Shown here: positions 15,571 to 23,589 of the stretch, in pieces
Position numbering within the stretch: position 1 is the stretch's first letter
Layout of the letters: every line of letters begins with the position of its first letter
Assembly (NCBI GenBank): GCA_965219875.1
Contig: CBDCOW010000003.1
Span: forward strand, 744,001-808,000
DNA from: DAOUKH01 sp965219875
GTDB lineage: Bacteria > Chloroflexota > Dehalococcoidia > SHYB01
Length of the DNA: 64,000 bases
Direction of reading: 5' to 3'
Notes under the pieces: model-generated
The model's database searches: none
What the model was told of the DNA's origin: nothing
The model's input: only the letters and a program-made list of their open reading frames with translations
Program-made: the position numbers and the translations under genes

Positions 15571-16332
15571 ATGAGCAGTAGTCGACAAGGCAGAGGTCGC
15601 GGAGGACGCGGCAGGCGGGGCGGACGAGGGCCGCGCCGTCCCGCGGGGCCGCCGCGCCCGCCCGCCGCAGCACCTCCCGGCGGGTCAGACGCCGCGCCGC
15701 CGGACGAAACCGCGGACGCACCGGTCTCCCCAAGCGCCGCCGGAGGTCCCGCCGGCGGCGGGGACCAAGACGAGGGCGGACGCCGGCGCGGGCCCGGGGG
15801 CGGCCGGCTGCGGCCGCAGCGGGGCGGGCGTCCAACACAACCCGAGACCAGGGCAGGGTTCCGCCTTCCGGGCTGGGTCTGGTGGGTGGGCGGCGGAGGC
15901 GCCATCGCGGCGGTCGTCGTCATCGTGGCCATCCTCCAAGGCACGAGCAGCGGAGCGAATGCCGGCGACCACTGGCACGCCGCGCTCAACATCCAAGTCT
16001 GCGACGACGACTCCTACGAGTTTCCCTACTTCAACGGCGATGTGCACTCGCACGGCGACGGGCTGATCCACCTCCACCCCACGTCCTCGGACGAGGCCGG
16101 AGACAACGCGAGCCTCGCCACCTTCTTCCGCAACGCTACGGAGGCTGTACCCTCGTTCGCTCTTACGGAAGACTCCATCCAGGTCGACGACAACGTCGAG
16201 TACCGAGACGGCGACCTCTGCAACGACGGCTCTCAGGGACGCCTAGCCGTGACCGTCAACGGCGAGGAGCGCGATGACTTCATGAGCTATCTCCCTCAGG
16301 AAGGCGACCGGATCGCCGTCCGGTTCCGGTAG
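15571..16332 (+). CDS. Single-span membrane protein with His-rich extracytoplasmic domain
   Basis: 253 residues. An Arg/Gly/Pro-rich low-complexity cytoplasmic tail (1-95) is followed by one membrane helix (about 103-127), then a soluble domain beginning DHWHAALNIQVCDDD and containing HSHGDGLIHLHP, with a second cysteine in DLCNDG. The cluster of six or more histidines suggests metal binding. Position right after ctaG makes copper handling an attractive guess, but the domain has no known activity that I recognise. ATG 15571 lies 45 bases after the ctaG stop. The domain is a recurrent one in Actinobacteria and Chloroflexi as far as I recall. Confidence 0.55.
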   Translation: MSSSRQGRGRGGRGRRGGRGPRRPAGPPRPPAAAPPGGSDAAPPDETADAPVSPSAAGGPAGGGDQDEGGRRRGPGGGRLRPQRGGRPTQPETRAGFRLPGWVWWVGGGGAIAAVVVIVAILQGTSSGANAGDHWHAALNIQVCDDDSYEFPYFNGDVHSHGDGLIHLHPTSSDEAGDNASLATFFRNATEAVPSFALTEDSIQVDDNVEYRDGDLCNDGSQGRLAVTVNGEERDDFMSYLPQEGDRIAVRFR

Positions 16333-16341
16333 ATTCCGCCC

Positions 16342-17379
16342 GTGGCGCGTTATCTCATCACCGGCGGCGCGGGCTTTCTGGGAATCAACCTGGCGCGGCT
16401 CCTGCTGGCGCGGGGCCATGAGGTCGCCTCGCTCGACCTCGCCCCGTTCGACTACCCCGAGCGGGACCGTGTCGACATCCACACGGGCGACATCCGCGAC
16501 AAGGGCACCGTCGCGCGGGCGGCGGCGGGCACGAACGTCGTAGTCCACACCGCCGCCGCGCTTCCTCTCTACAAGACGGAGGACATCCTAACCACGGACA
16601 TCGATGGCACCCGCAACGTCCTGGAGGCCGCCTACGAGGCCGGCGCCGAGCGCGTCATTCACATCTCCTCGACCGCCGTCTACGGCATCCCCGATCACCA
16701 TCCGCTGGTAGAGGACGACCCTCTGGTGGGCGTGGGAGCCTACGGACGCGCGAAGATCGCGGCGGAGGGGTTATGCCTCGAATATCGCCGCAAGGGCCTC
16801 TGCGCGCCCATCATCCGCCCGAAGTCGTTCGTGGGGCCGGAGCGCCTCGGCGTCTTCGCGATCCTCTACGAGTGGGCCAGCGAGGGGCGGTCGTTCCCCG
16901 TCCTCGGCAGTGGACGAAACCGCTATCAACTGCTTGACGTCGAGGACCTGTGCGAGGCGATCTTCCTCGCCGCCACGGCGTCGCCGGCGGCGGCCAACGA
17001 CACGTTCAACGTCGGGGCGCGGGAGTTCGCGACCCTGGGCGAGGACTACCAAGCGGTGCTTGACGAGGCCGGGTTCGGCAAACGCATCCGACCGCTCCCC
17101 GCGGCGCCGCTCATCGCCGTCCTGCGGGTGCTGGAGAAGCTCGGCGTCTCGCCGCTCTACAAGTGGGTCTACGAGACCGTGGCCAAGGACTCCTACGTCT
17201 CCATCGAGAAGGCGGAGCGGGTGTTGGGCTACGATCCGCGCTATTCGAACCAAGCGGCGCTCGTGCGGAACTACCGCTGGTACCTGGAAAACCTCCACAC
17301 ATTCCAGGGCAAGGCCGGTGTTTCCCACCGTGCGCCCTGGAAACAAGGCGCTCTGGGCCTCGCCAAGCGTTTTTTCTAG
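16342..17379 (+). CDS. NAD-dependent epimerase/dehydratase (extended SDR)
   Basis: 345 residues. The NAD(P)-binding motif is GGAGFLG at 8-14, the active-site pair is Y-x3-K in GAYGRAKIAAE, and S-T-A in HISSTAVYG comes earlier. RPKSFVGPERLG and the C-terminal substrate region (NTFNVGAREFATLGEDY) are typical of nucleotide-sugar epimerases and 3-beta-HSD-like SDRs. GTG 16342 lies nine bases after the previous stop. The substrate is probably a nucleotide sugar but cannot be fixed. It converges with the LysR gene. Confidence 0.85.
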   Translation: MARYLITGGAGFLGINLARLLLARGHEVASLDLAPFDYPERDRVDIHTGDIRDKGTVARAAAGTNVVVHTAAALPLYKTEDILTTDIDGTRNVLEAAYEAGAERVIHISSTAVYGIPDHHPLVEDDPLVGVGAYGRAKIAAEGLCLEYRRKGLCAPIIRPKSFVGPERLGVFAILYEWASEGRSFPVLGSGRNRYQLLDVEDLCEAIFLAATASPAAANDTFNVGAREFATLGEDYQAVLDEAGFGKRIRPLPAAPLIAVLRVLEKLGVSPLYKWVYETVAKDSYVSIEKAERVLGYDPRYSNQAALVRNYRWYLENLHTFQGKAGVSHRAPWKQGALGLAKRFF

Positions 17380-17400
17380 CCCATTCGGGTCTGTTCCCGC

Positions 17401-18315
17401 TTAGGAAGCTGGCGTGACTTCCGAAGTGTCGCACCCGTAGAGCTGCTTGAGCACTTCGAGGAAGGCGAGCACAGCGGAGCTGTAATGCTGGGCGCGGCGC
17501 ACCAGCACGTGCGTCGGCAGATACACACGGTGATCGCCCACCAGCTCGATGTGCCGTAGCGTGCCGCGCTGGACCTCGCTGGAGATCGCGCTGCGGGGCA
17601 GGAACGAGACGCCGAGGCCGAGCACTATCATGTGCTTGGTGGCCTCGATGCTGTCCAGGGTCATCTCGACCTTCGGCACGATGCCCGCCTCACGGCACAC
17701 CTGGTTGATAAGCACGAAGTAGGTTGAGCCGGGGTCGTAGAGGATGAGCGGTTGCCGTGCGACCTCGTAGATGCGGGCCCGGCCCTGCTCGGCGAAGGGG
17801 TGCTCGGGATAGGTGACCAGCACGATCTCCTCGTCGTAGAGATGCAGCGAGTGAACGTCGGGATAGTCGAGCCCGCGCGACAGGCCCACGTCGACGACGC
17901 CGTCGGTGACCCATTCGAGCACGTCGGACGAGCGTCCGGTTCGGATGTGTGTGGAGACCCCGGGGAAGCGTCGGCGGAAGTGTTCGAGGATCGGTGGGAG
18001 GGTGTACGTGCCAATGGTCCGCGCCGTTCCGATGGTGAGCGTGCCCCCCTCCGCGTCGCGGACGTGATCGACGGCCTCCCTGCCCTGCTCGATGACGTTC
18101 AGGGCGCGCTCAGCGAAGGGGAGGAACGCCTCGCCCGCCTCGGTGAGCCGTACGCCGCGCCCGAGGCGGTGAAAGAGCGGGGCGCGAAGCTCGTGCTCCA
18201 GCGCCTGGACACGAGCGCTGAGTGATGGCTGGCTCAGACCCAGCGCACGAGCCGCGGCGCGAAAACTGCCCGCCTTGACCGCCTCCAGAAACGATTCGAT
18301 CTGCGTTAGTTCCAT
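17401..18315 (-). CDS. LysR-type transcriptional regulator
   Basis: 304 residues. The N-terminal winged helix-turn-helix (1-65) contains FRAAARALGLSQPSLSARVQALE. The C-terminal effector domain has two Rossmann-like lobes (TLTIGTARTIGTYTLPPIL and VDVGLSRGLDYPDV). It is divergent from isocitrate lyase, with 189 bases between the two starts, and that gap holds a T-N11-A dyad and longer palindromes. Classical LysR logic makes it the likely regulator of aceA and of itself. The co-inducer is unknown; a central-carbon metabolite is plausible. Confidence 0.93.
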   Translation of the reverse strand: MELTQIESFLEAVKAGSFRAAARALGLSQPSLSARVQALEHELRAPLFHRLGRGVRLTEAGEAFLPFAERALNVIEQGREAVDHVRDAEGGTLTIGTARTIGTYTLPPILEHFRRRFPGVSTHIRTGRSSDVLEWVTDGVVDVGLSRGLDYPDVHSLHLYDEEIVLVTYPEHPFAEQGRARIYEVARQPLILYDPGSTYFVLINQVCREAGIVPKVEMTLDSIEATKHMIVLGLGVSFLPRSAISSEVQRGTLRHIELVGDHRVYLPTHVLVRRAQHYSSAVLAFLEVLKQLYGCDTSEVTPAS

Positions 18316-18335
18316 GGTCGTCCCTCAAGCGGTGC

Positions 18336-18352
18336 GATAGCTAGATTCTATC
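18336..18352. promoter_or_regulatory. LysR box (T-N11-A dyad) between lysR and aceA
   Basis: GATAG at 18336-18340 and CTATC at 18348-18352 form a perfect interrupted dyad with seven bases between. It contains T-N11-A from 18338 to 18350, the standard LysR recognition pattern. It lies 21 bases upstream of the regulator start. Confidence 0.55.
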
Positions 18353-18356
18353 ACAT

Positions 18357-18385
18357 CGATACGAAATGAAGGTCTTGTCGTATCG
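18357..18385. promoter_or_regulatory. Second palindromic operator candidate overlapping the aceA -35 region
   Basis: CGATACGA (18357-18364) and TCGTATCG (18378-18385) are perfect inverted repeats separated by 13 bases. The right arm overlaps the proposed aceA -35 element. It could be the activation site of the divergent LysR protein or the site of another dimer. Confidence 0.5.
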
Positions 18386-18402
18386 CTTAGACGCCTTACA
18401 CT
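18375..18402 (+). promoter_or_regulatory. Candidate aceA promoter
   Basis: TTGTCG at 18375-18380 and TACACT at 18397-18402 with a 16-base spacer. This would give a leader of roughly 95 bases before the aceA start. The weak -35 match and the overlap with the palindrome are what one expects of an activator-dependent promoter. Confidence 0.35.
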
Positions 18403-18430
18403 GGATGCTCAGGTGGCCCATTCCCTATCG

Positions 18431-18458
18431 ACGAACGCGCTCATGTGAGCGCGTTTGT
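18431..18458 (+). promoter_or_regulatory. Perfect hairpin in the aceA leader (attenuator or operator candidate)
   Basis: AACGCGCTCA (18434-18443) pairs perfectly with TGAGCGCGTT (18446-18455) across a two-base spacer. The stem extends by one G-U and two Watson-Crick pairs to 18431-18458. It is followed by TTC and sits 47 bases before the aceA start, in the probable 5' untranslated region. Confidence 0.45.
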
Positions 18459-18504
18459 TCGGAAGCGGACGGCACACAAGGCAACGAGTGGAGGGGTCGT
18501 TCTT

Positions 18505-19809
18505 ATGTCGGTCCATGGGATCAACGGCAACGGGAGACACGCCGACGAAGCGGCGGCGCTCGAGGCCCGCTGGGCACACGAAGCGCGCTGGCAGGGTATC
18601 GAGCGCGCCTATACCGCCCAAGACGTCATCCGGCTGCGCGGTAGCCTGAGGATCGAGTACAGCATCGCGCGGGCGGGAGCGGAGCGCCTGTGGGGCCTCC
18701 TCCGCGACGAGCCCTTCATCCGCACCTTCGGCGCCATGACCGGCGCGCAAGCAGTCCAGATGGTCAAGGCAGGACTGAAGGCCATCTATCTCAGCGGCTG
18801 GCAGGTGGCGGCGGACGCCAACCTGTCAGGCCAGACCTACCCCGACCAGAGCCTCTACCCTTCGAACAGCGTGCCCAACGTCATCAAGCGGATCAACAAC
18901 GCGCTGACCCGAGCCGATCAAATCGCGTCGATCAACGGCGACCACTCGACCAACTGGTACGCGCCGATCGTGGCCGACGCGGAGGCCGGCTTCGGTGGCC
19001 CGATCCACGGCTTCGAGTTGATGAAGGGCATGATCGAGGCGGGCGCGGCAGGGGTCCATTTCGAGGACCAGCTTGCCGCGGAGAAGAAGTGCGGCCACAT
19101 GGGCGGCAAGGTGCTGCTGCCGACGTCGCAGTTCCTTCGCACCCTGTCCGCAGCGCGGCTCGCCGCCGACGTGCTCGACGTACCCACGCTCCTCGTGGCG
19201 CGCACCGACGCCCGCGACGCGACGCTCCTCTTGAGCGATGCCGACGAGCGCGACCGCGAGTTCATCACCGGCGAGCGCACTCCCGAGGGCTACCATCGCG
19301 TGCGCGACGGCATGGAGTCCGCCGCGGCCCGCGCCCTCAGCTACGCCCCCTACGCCGATCTTCTGTGGTTCGAGACCTCGGAGCCCGACGTCGAAGAGGC
19401 CGCGAGGTTCGCCGAGACGGTTCACGCACGGTTCCCCGGTAAGCTCCTCGCCTACAACTGCTCCCCCTCCTTCAACTGGCGGCAGCACCTCAGCGACGAC
19501 GAGATCGCCAGCTTCCAAGAGGAAATCGGTGCGCTGGGCTTCAAGTTCCAGTTCATCACCCTCGCGGGCTGGCACCTGCTCAACTATCACAGCTTCGACC
19601 TCGCCCGGAGCTACGGCGCGCGCGGCATGTCCGCCTACAGCACGCTCCAAGACAGCGAGTTCGCCTCGGAGCCTCACGGCTACACGGCGACGAAGCATCA
19701 GGCCGAGGTCGGCGCCGGCTACTTTGACGAAGTCGTCCAGGTGGTCACCGGCGGCCAGGCTTCGACCCTAGCCCTGGCAGGCTCCACCGAAGTCGAGCAG
19801 TTCAACTAA
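18505..19809 (+). CDS. aceA: Isocitrate lyase
   Basis: Cleaves isocitrate to glyoxylate and succinate, the entry step of the glyoxylate shunt used for growth on acetate or fatty acids. The 434 residues match the E. coli-size class. The signature KKCGH is at 194-198 with catalytic C196. SGWQVAADAN and YPDQSLYP lie upstream, and the substrate loop YNCSPSFNW lies near 316-324. ATG 18505 has GGAGG about ten bases upstream; ATG 18445 sits in the leader hairpin and lacks homologous sequence. No malate synthase gene is in the window. Likely controlled by the divergent LysR protein. The acyl-CoA dehydrogenase at 36 kb fits fatty-acid use. Confidence 0.96.
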   Translation: MSVHGINGNGRHADEAAALEARWAHEARWQGIERAYTAQDVIRLRGSLRIEYSIARAGAERLWGLLRDEPFIRTFGAMTGAQAVQMVKAGLKAIYLSGWQVAADANLSGQTYPDQSLYPSNSVPNVIKRINNALTRADQIASINGDHSTNWYAPIVADAEAGFGGPIHGFELMKGMIEAGAAGVHFEDQLAAEKKCGHMGGKVLLPTSQFLRTLSAARLAADVLDVPTLLVARTDARDATLLLSDADERDREFITGERTPEGYHRVRDGMESAAARALSYAPYADLLWFETSEPDVEEAARFAETVHARFPGKLLAYNCSPSFNWRQHLSDDEIASFQEEIGALGFKFQFITLAGWHLLNYHSFDLARSYGARGMSAYSTLQDSEFASEPHGYTATKHQAEVGAGYFDEVVQVVTGGQASTLALAGSTEVEQFN

Positions 19810-19837
19810 CCGAATCTTCTTCCCGTCCGTTGCGACC

Positions 19838-19872
19838 GGCCGCCCGCGCCTTCCCGCGGGCGGCCATCCTTT
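19838..19872 (+). terminator. Terminator-like hairpin after aceA
   Basis: Perfect 11-bp GC stem, 19838-19848 with 19855-19865, loop of six bases, followed by ATCCTTT. It lies 29 bases after the aceA stop and before the convergent methyltransferase gene. The short T tract makes it an imperfect Rho-independent terminator. Confidence 0.6.
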
Positions 19873-19908
19873 GAGGGTCGCAAGAGGTCTCGCATGCGGA
19901 ACTATCGT

Positions 19909-20787
19909 CTAGTACGTTAGGAGAAGGCGATCCGCAACGACCTCTTGCTCTAAGGTCTTCCCGTTCATTTGAAACCGCTTGAGCATCGACGGGCCCGCAT
20001 TGACCAAGATTTCGCGCTTAAAGAGGCCACTAGGTATGGGGACATCGCATATCAGTCTGCCCGAACGCTTCGAACCGTCGATGCTGAGCGCCACGAATAC
20101 GCCACGCCTTTTGCACTCCGCAATTCGATCCAGGAGATCTTCCAGGCTGAACGCTTGGGCTCCGTACAGGATCGACTGAGTAAATGTATAGGGCGGATCA
20201 CAGTATACGAGGTCTCCCGCACGAGACAGATCTAGGGTGTCTTCATATCCTTGGCATAGGTACTCAGCGCCCCGAACCCTTAGGGCCCATTCGTCCACAC
20301 GTCGGGCAAACGTCTCCGGGCTTATGGGTTTATGGATTCCACAGGGAGTAGACATGTGGCCGTCCCTTTGTCTAAACCTCACAACGCCGCCGTAGCACGA
20401 TCTACACAGGAATAGCAGATCCGCCCCTTTCGGATCTACGTTGTAGTTCGCCTTTATCTTTTCGTAGACCTCTACTTTGTCTCCGGTTGCCAACATGGCC
20501 CACCGCTCAGCGTACCATTGCTTGAGCGTGAGAGGAGACGTCTTGAGCGTACGCCATATTTCCATAAGCGGCCGACAGGAGTCAGCTCCAATGGCCTTTT
20601 CGGGGGCGAGCGTGCCCAACACGGCGCCGCTCCCCAAGAATGGTTCGAAGTAAGTCCCGAAGTCAGTGGGAAAGTAGCCGATAATCTCATGGGCAAACCG
20701 CTGCTTATTACCGATCCATTTCAAAAGCGGCTTGTTAAAGGCCTTCAAGGATCGCGGCTGGCCTTGGATAGGAAAGGGCAGTTGCAT
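19909..20787 (-). CDS. D12-class N6-adenine DNA methyltransferase (R-M system 1)
   Basis: 292 residues of the Dam/DpnM (D12) class. KPLLKWIGNKQRF is the N-terminal block, the AdoMet-binding motif FEPFLGSGAVLG lies at 47-58, and the catalytic motif DPPY is at 197-200. ATG 20787 gives the usual N-terminus; a TTG at 20859 would add 24 residues over the operator palindrome. It is divergent from the controller and endonuclease genes and should protect host DNA from that enzyme. Local base composition is clearly less GC-rich than the surrounding genes, a sign of transfer. Recognition sequence unknown; GATC is common in this class but unproven here. Confidence 0.92.
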   Translation of the reverse strand: MQLPFPIQGQPRSLKAFNKPLLKWIGNKQRFAHEIIGYFPTDFGTYFEPFLGSGAVLGTLAPEKAIGADSCRPLMEIWRTLKTSPLTLKQWYAERWAMLATGDKVEVYEKIKANYNVDPKGADLLFLCRSCYGGVVRFRQRDGHMSTPCGIHKPISPETFARRVDEWALRVRGAEYLCQGYEDTLDLSRAGDLVYCDPPYTFTQSILYGAQAFSLEDLLDRIAECKRRGVFVALSIDGSKRSGRLICDVPIPSGLFKREILVNAGPSMLKRFQMNGKTLEQEVVADRLLLTY

Positions 20788-20832
20788 GTGAGTTCGGTGG
20801 TAATCCCGTGTCACCTTAGGGTTAGCGCCGAG

Positions 20833-20853
20833 GATATCCCGATTTGGGATATC
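20833..20853. promoter_or_regulatory. C-box-like operator of R-M system 1
   Basis: GATATCCC (20833-20840) and GGGATATC (20846-20853) are perfect 8-bp inverted repeats around five bases. They lie between the methyltransferase and the controller gene, 26 bases before the controller start. A second palindrome CCTTAAGG is at 20865-20872. R-M controller proteins bind paired dyads at just such a position. Confidence 0.6.
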
Positions 20854-20879
20854 AGTCAACCCTGCCTTAAGGTTCTACC

Positions 20880-21119
20880 ATGCCTACCCCCCAGCGGCTC
20901 TCCCATGAGGACATCGGCGCAACTCTGAGAGAGTTCCGCCTCGAGGCCAACCTGAGCCAAGCCGACCTGGCGCGTCGGCTTGGCAAACCTCAGTCCTACG
21001 TAAGCAAGTACGAGACCGCAGAGAAGCACCTTGATGTCATTGAAGTGGACGCGATATGTCGATCTGTCAGGCGATCGCTGCACGACCTGCTGGCCGTTTT
21101 GGAGAAACGTCAGGCATGA
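20880..21119 (+). CDS. XRE-family helix-turn-helix protein, likely R-M controller (C protein)
   Basis: 79 residues consisting of one Cro/C1-type HTH: IGATLREFRLEANLSQADLARRLGKPQSYVSKYE at about 12-45. The size, the position upstream of an endonuclease with an ATGA overlap, and the palindrome in front match C proteins of type II R-M systems. These delay endonuclease expression after entry into a new host. ATG 20880 has AAGG seven bases upstream. Function is inferred from context. Confidence 0.85.
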   Translation: MPTPQRLSHEDIGATLREFRLEANLSQADLARRLGKPQSYVSKYETAEKHLDVIEVDAICRSVRRSLHDLLAVLEKRQA

Positions 21120-21979
21120 TCGGTGACAGCAGATTTGAGTCTCAGTCGCAAGAGTTTTGGGCACAGGTGCGGCTGATAAGCCAACAATGCGGGTACACAG
21201 TTAGGGGCAGGGGCACCGTCAAAGTGCCGTCGCCACGCGAGGTGGTTGACGCCCTTCGTGCGCTGGGGCTCGACCATTCACACATGGCGGGGAAACGTCG
21301 GCTCAAGGGCCTTGGCAAGGTGTTGATAGATTACTTCGAGTACCGTGCCGACATTCTGAACCGATTCGTCAGGCCCCAACTCATGGACGCGGATAGGGCC
21401 AAGGTCCTCTTTGAGAAGCTGCGAGCCGAGTTGAAACCTACTGTCCCGCTGCCTGACAACAAGCAAAGGGGGGAGAAGAAGGCTCCTGCCTATTTCACGG
21501 GGATCATCAACATGCTCGTTGAGGCCAACGCTGAAGGGGTACCCTGCGATTACGACCCTCGACAACTGACTACATTCTCCGCAAATAGGAAACCAATCCG
21601 TACCTTCGCACGGCGGGTTGATGGCGCGTTCCCAAGTACGGTGAATCCTGTCGCGATCTGGGAGGTGAAGGAGTACTACTACACCACCACGTTCGGGAGC
21701 CGAGTCGCTGACGGTGTCTACGAGACCTTGCTCGATGGCATGGAGGTGAGGGAACTTGAAGAGCATACTGGGATTCGAGTTCATCATTCCCTTATGCTGG
21801 ACGCGCGATACACCTGGTGGGACCTCGGACGATCGTACTTGTGTCGCATTGTCGACATGCTGAATATGGGTCTTGTTGACGAGGTCCTGTTCGGTGAGGA
21901 GGTTGTCAGCCGACTGCCTCTCTTGGTAAAGGGCTGGGTAGACGCAACAAGGGCTCGGGATGGTCTTTACAACCGCTAG
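21116..21979 (+). CDS. Type II restriction endonuclease candidate (PD-(D/E)XK, R-M system 1)
   Basis: 287 residues. The likely catalytic set is D169 in VDGAFPS, then E183 and K185 in PVAIWEVKEYYY, the D-x(13)-E-x-K arrangement of PD-(D/E)XK nucleases. The motif sits within predicted strands, and the following TTTFGSRVADGVYETLLDG fits the nuclease core helix. ATG 21116 overlaps the controller stop by four bases. A longer frame to 21056 lies inside the controller gene. I do not recognise the specificity family. Less GC-rich than its chromosomal surroundings. Confidence 0.75.
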   Translation: MIGDSRFESQSQEFWAQVRLISQQCGYTVRGRGTVKVPSPREVVDALRALGLDHSHMAGKRRLKGLGKVLIDYFEYRADILNRFVRPQLMDADRAKVLFEKLRAELKPTVPLPDNKQRGEKKAPAYFTGIINMLVEANAEGVPCDYDPRQLTTFSANRKPIRTFARRVDGAFPSTVNPVAIWEVKEYYYTTTFGSRVADGVYETLLDGMEVRELEEHTGIRVHHSLMLDARYTWWDLGRSYLCRIVDMLNMGLVDEVLFGEEVVSRLPLLVKGWVDATRARDGLYNR

Positions 21980-22051
21980 TCAAAGGATGGCAGTTCAGAT
22001 ATTGTCCAGTCTGGACCTGGCCACTTGAAGCCGTACGCCCGAAAGGCGGCC

Positions 22052-22804
22052 ATGGGCGAGCTAGACGGCAAGGTCGCGATCGTGACGGGCGCAAGCCGGG
22101 GTCTCGGCAAGGGCGTGGCGACGCGCTTCGCGCGCGAGGGCGCGGCAGTGGTAGTGGCGGCACGCTCCGAGCAGGCGAAGTCGGTCCCCGGCACGATTCA
22201 TGAGACCGTGGCGCGAATTCGGGCGGAGGGCGGGACGGCGCTCGCGGCGCGCTGCGACGTGACCGACGCCGAGCAGGTCGACTCCATGATTCAGCGCACG
22301 CTTGACGAGTTCGGCCGCATCGACGTGTTGGTCAACAACGCCGGCGGGCCGTACCAGTACGAGCGGATCGAGACGTACCCCACATGGCGCTTAGAGAAGG
22401 CACTCGCGCTCAACGTCACGGGCGTCTTCACCTGCGCGCAGGCCGTCCTGCCGACGATGATCGCCCAGAAGAGCGGTGCAATCATCAACGTCAGTTCGGG
22501 CGCGGCGCAGACTTTCCGCTATCCTGGCGACACCGTCTACGGCCTCACCAAGGCCGCCGTGGAGCGCTTCACCCTCGGCCTCGCCTACGAGATGCGGGAG
22601 CACAACATCTCCGTCGTCGCGGTGCAGCCGGGCATGGTGAAGACGGAGGGCGCGGAGGTCGTGTACCCCAAGGACTTCGACTGGACAGGATGGCAGGACC
22701 CCTTGGACGTCGCCAAGGCGTTCGTCTGGCTGGCCCAGCAGACGGCGGAGACGTTCACCATGCGCGTGGTGCGCTCCCCCGATTTCGGGACGGTCTGGCC
22801 CTAG
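22052..22804 (+). CDS. SDR-family oxidoreductase
   Basis: 250 residues, classical short-chain dehydrogenase. Cofactor motif TGASRGLGKG near 13-22, NNAG in VLVNNAGGP, and catalytic Y-x3-K in YGLTKAAVE, with S in NVSSGAAQ. ATG 22052 gives the usual MGELDGKVAIVTG start; TTG 22025 would add nine residues. Its stop codon overlaps the convergent birA stop by four bases. FabG-like by sequence, but substrate unknown. Confidence 0.88.
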   Translation: MGELDGKVAIVTGASRGLGKGVATRFAREGAAVVVAARSEQAKSVPGTIHETVARIRAEGGTALAARCDVTDAEQVDSMIQRTLDEFGRIDVLVNNAGGPYQYERIETYPTWRLEKALALNVTGVFTCAQAVLPTMIAQKSGAIINVSSGAAQTFRYPGDTVYGLTKAAVERFTLGLAYEMREHNISVVAVQPGMVKTEGAEVVYPKDFDWTGWQDPLDVAKAFVWLAQQTAETFTMRVVRSPDFGTVWP

Positions 22805-23589
22805 CGCAGCGACACTTCGCCGGCGATGAGGCGTTCGAGGGAGCCGTCGTCCTTCCGCAACAGGAGTGCGCCGTCGACATCCACGTCCTCGGCAACGCCC
22901 TCGATGGGTGGCGCGTCGGGAAGACCGGGAAATGTGATCAAGACGCGCCGGCCGATGACGTTGAGCCTCGCCCGCCACTCGCCGAGCAACGATTCCCCGG
23001 CCTTGAGCCGGTCGTAGAGCGTCTCGAAGCGCGACAGCAGCGCGGCGAGAACATCGAGGCGGCTTACCTCGCGCCCTGCTTCGACGCGGAGGCTCGTGGC
23101 AGTTTCCGCGATCTCGGGATGGGCCGCCACGTCGAGGTTTACGTTCAGCCCCACGCCGACGATGGCGTACCCGGCGCCGGACGCGCCGGAGGCTGCGTCC
23201 ACGAGCACACCGGCGAGCTTGCGGCCTCTTACCTGCACGTCATTGGGCCACTTGATCTCCGCCTCGACTTGAGCTGCATCACTCGCCGCCGTTGCCGCCG
23301 CGAGCGGGGCTGCCATGTTGACGCCGGGCAGCAGTCCAGTCGGAGGACGCAGGAGTATCGACACGTAGAGCGAGGCGCCCTCCGGCGATATCCAAGGCCG
23401 ACCGAAACGGCCCCGTCCTTCCGTCTGCTCCTCGGCGACCACGACGGTTCCTTCGGGCGCGCCCGAAGCGGCCTCCCGCGCGGCGAGGTCCATGGTTGAA
23501 GTCGTACGCTCGACTACGACGAGGTGTCGGCCAACGTAGGCGGTGGCAAGCGCGCCGTGGATGGCCCCTGCGGTCAGGTCACCGGCCAT
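22801..23589 (-). CDS. birA: Biotin--protein ligase (single-domain BirA)
   Basis: Attaches biotin to carboxylase carrier proteins through biotinyl-AMP. 262 residues without the N-terminal DNA-binding domain, so it should not act as a repressor. The biotin/AMP loop EQTEGRGRFGRPW and KWPNDV are visible, followed by the C-terminal SH3-like domain (GVAEDVDVDGALLL). ATG 23589 overlaps the end of the phosphatase gene by 11 bases, suggesting one transcript. The longer frame beyond 23589 is only the phosphatase in another frame. Confidence 0.92.
   Translation of the reverse strand: MAGDLTAGAIHGALATAYVGRHLVVVERTTSTMDLAAREAASGAPEGTVVVAEEQTEGRGRFGRPWISPEGASLYVSILLRPPTGLLPGVNMAAPLAAATAASDAAQVEAEIKWPNDVQVRGRKLAGVLVDAASGASGAGYAIVGVGLNVNLDVAAHPEIAETATSLRVEAGREVSRLDVLAALLSRFETLYDRLKAGESLLGEWRARLNVIGRRVLITFPGLPDAPPIEGVAEDVDVDGALLLRKDDGSLERLIAGEVSLR

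Noticed and set aside
19909..20859. TTG 20859 as start of the system 1 methyltransferase
   Set aside because: It would place the operator palindrome inside the coding region. ATG 20787 gives the normal family N-terminus.
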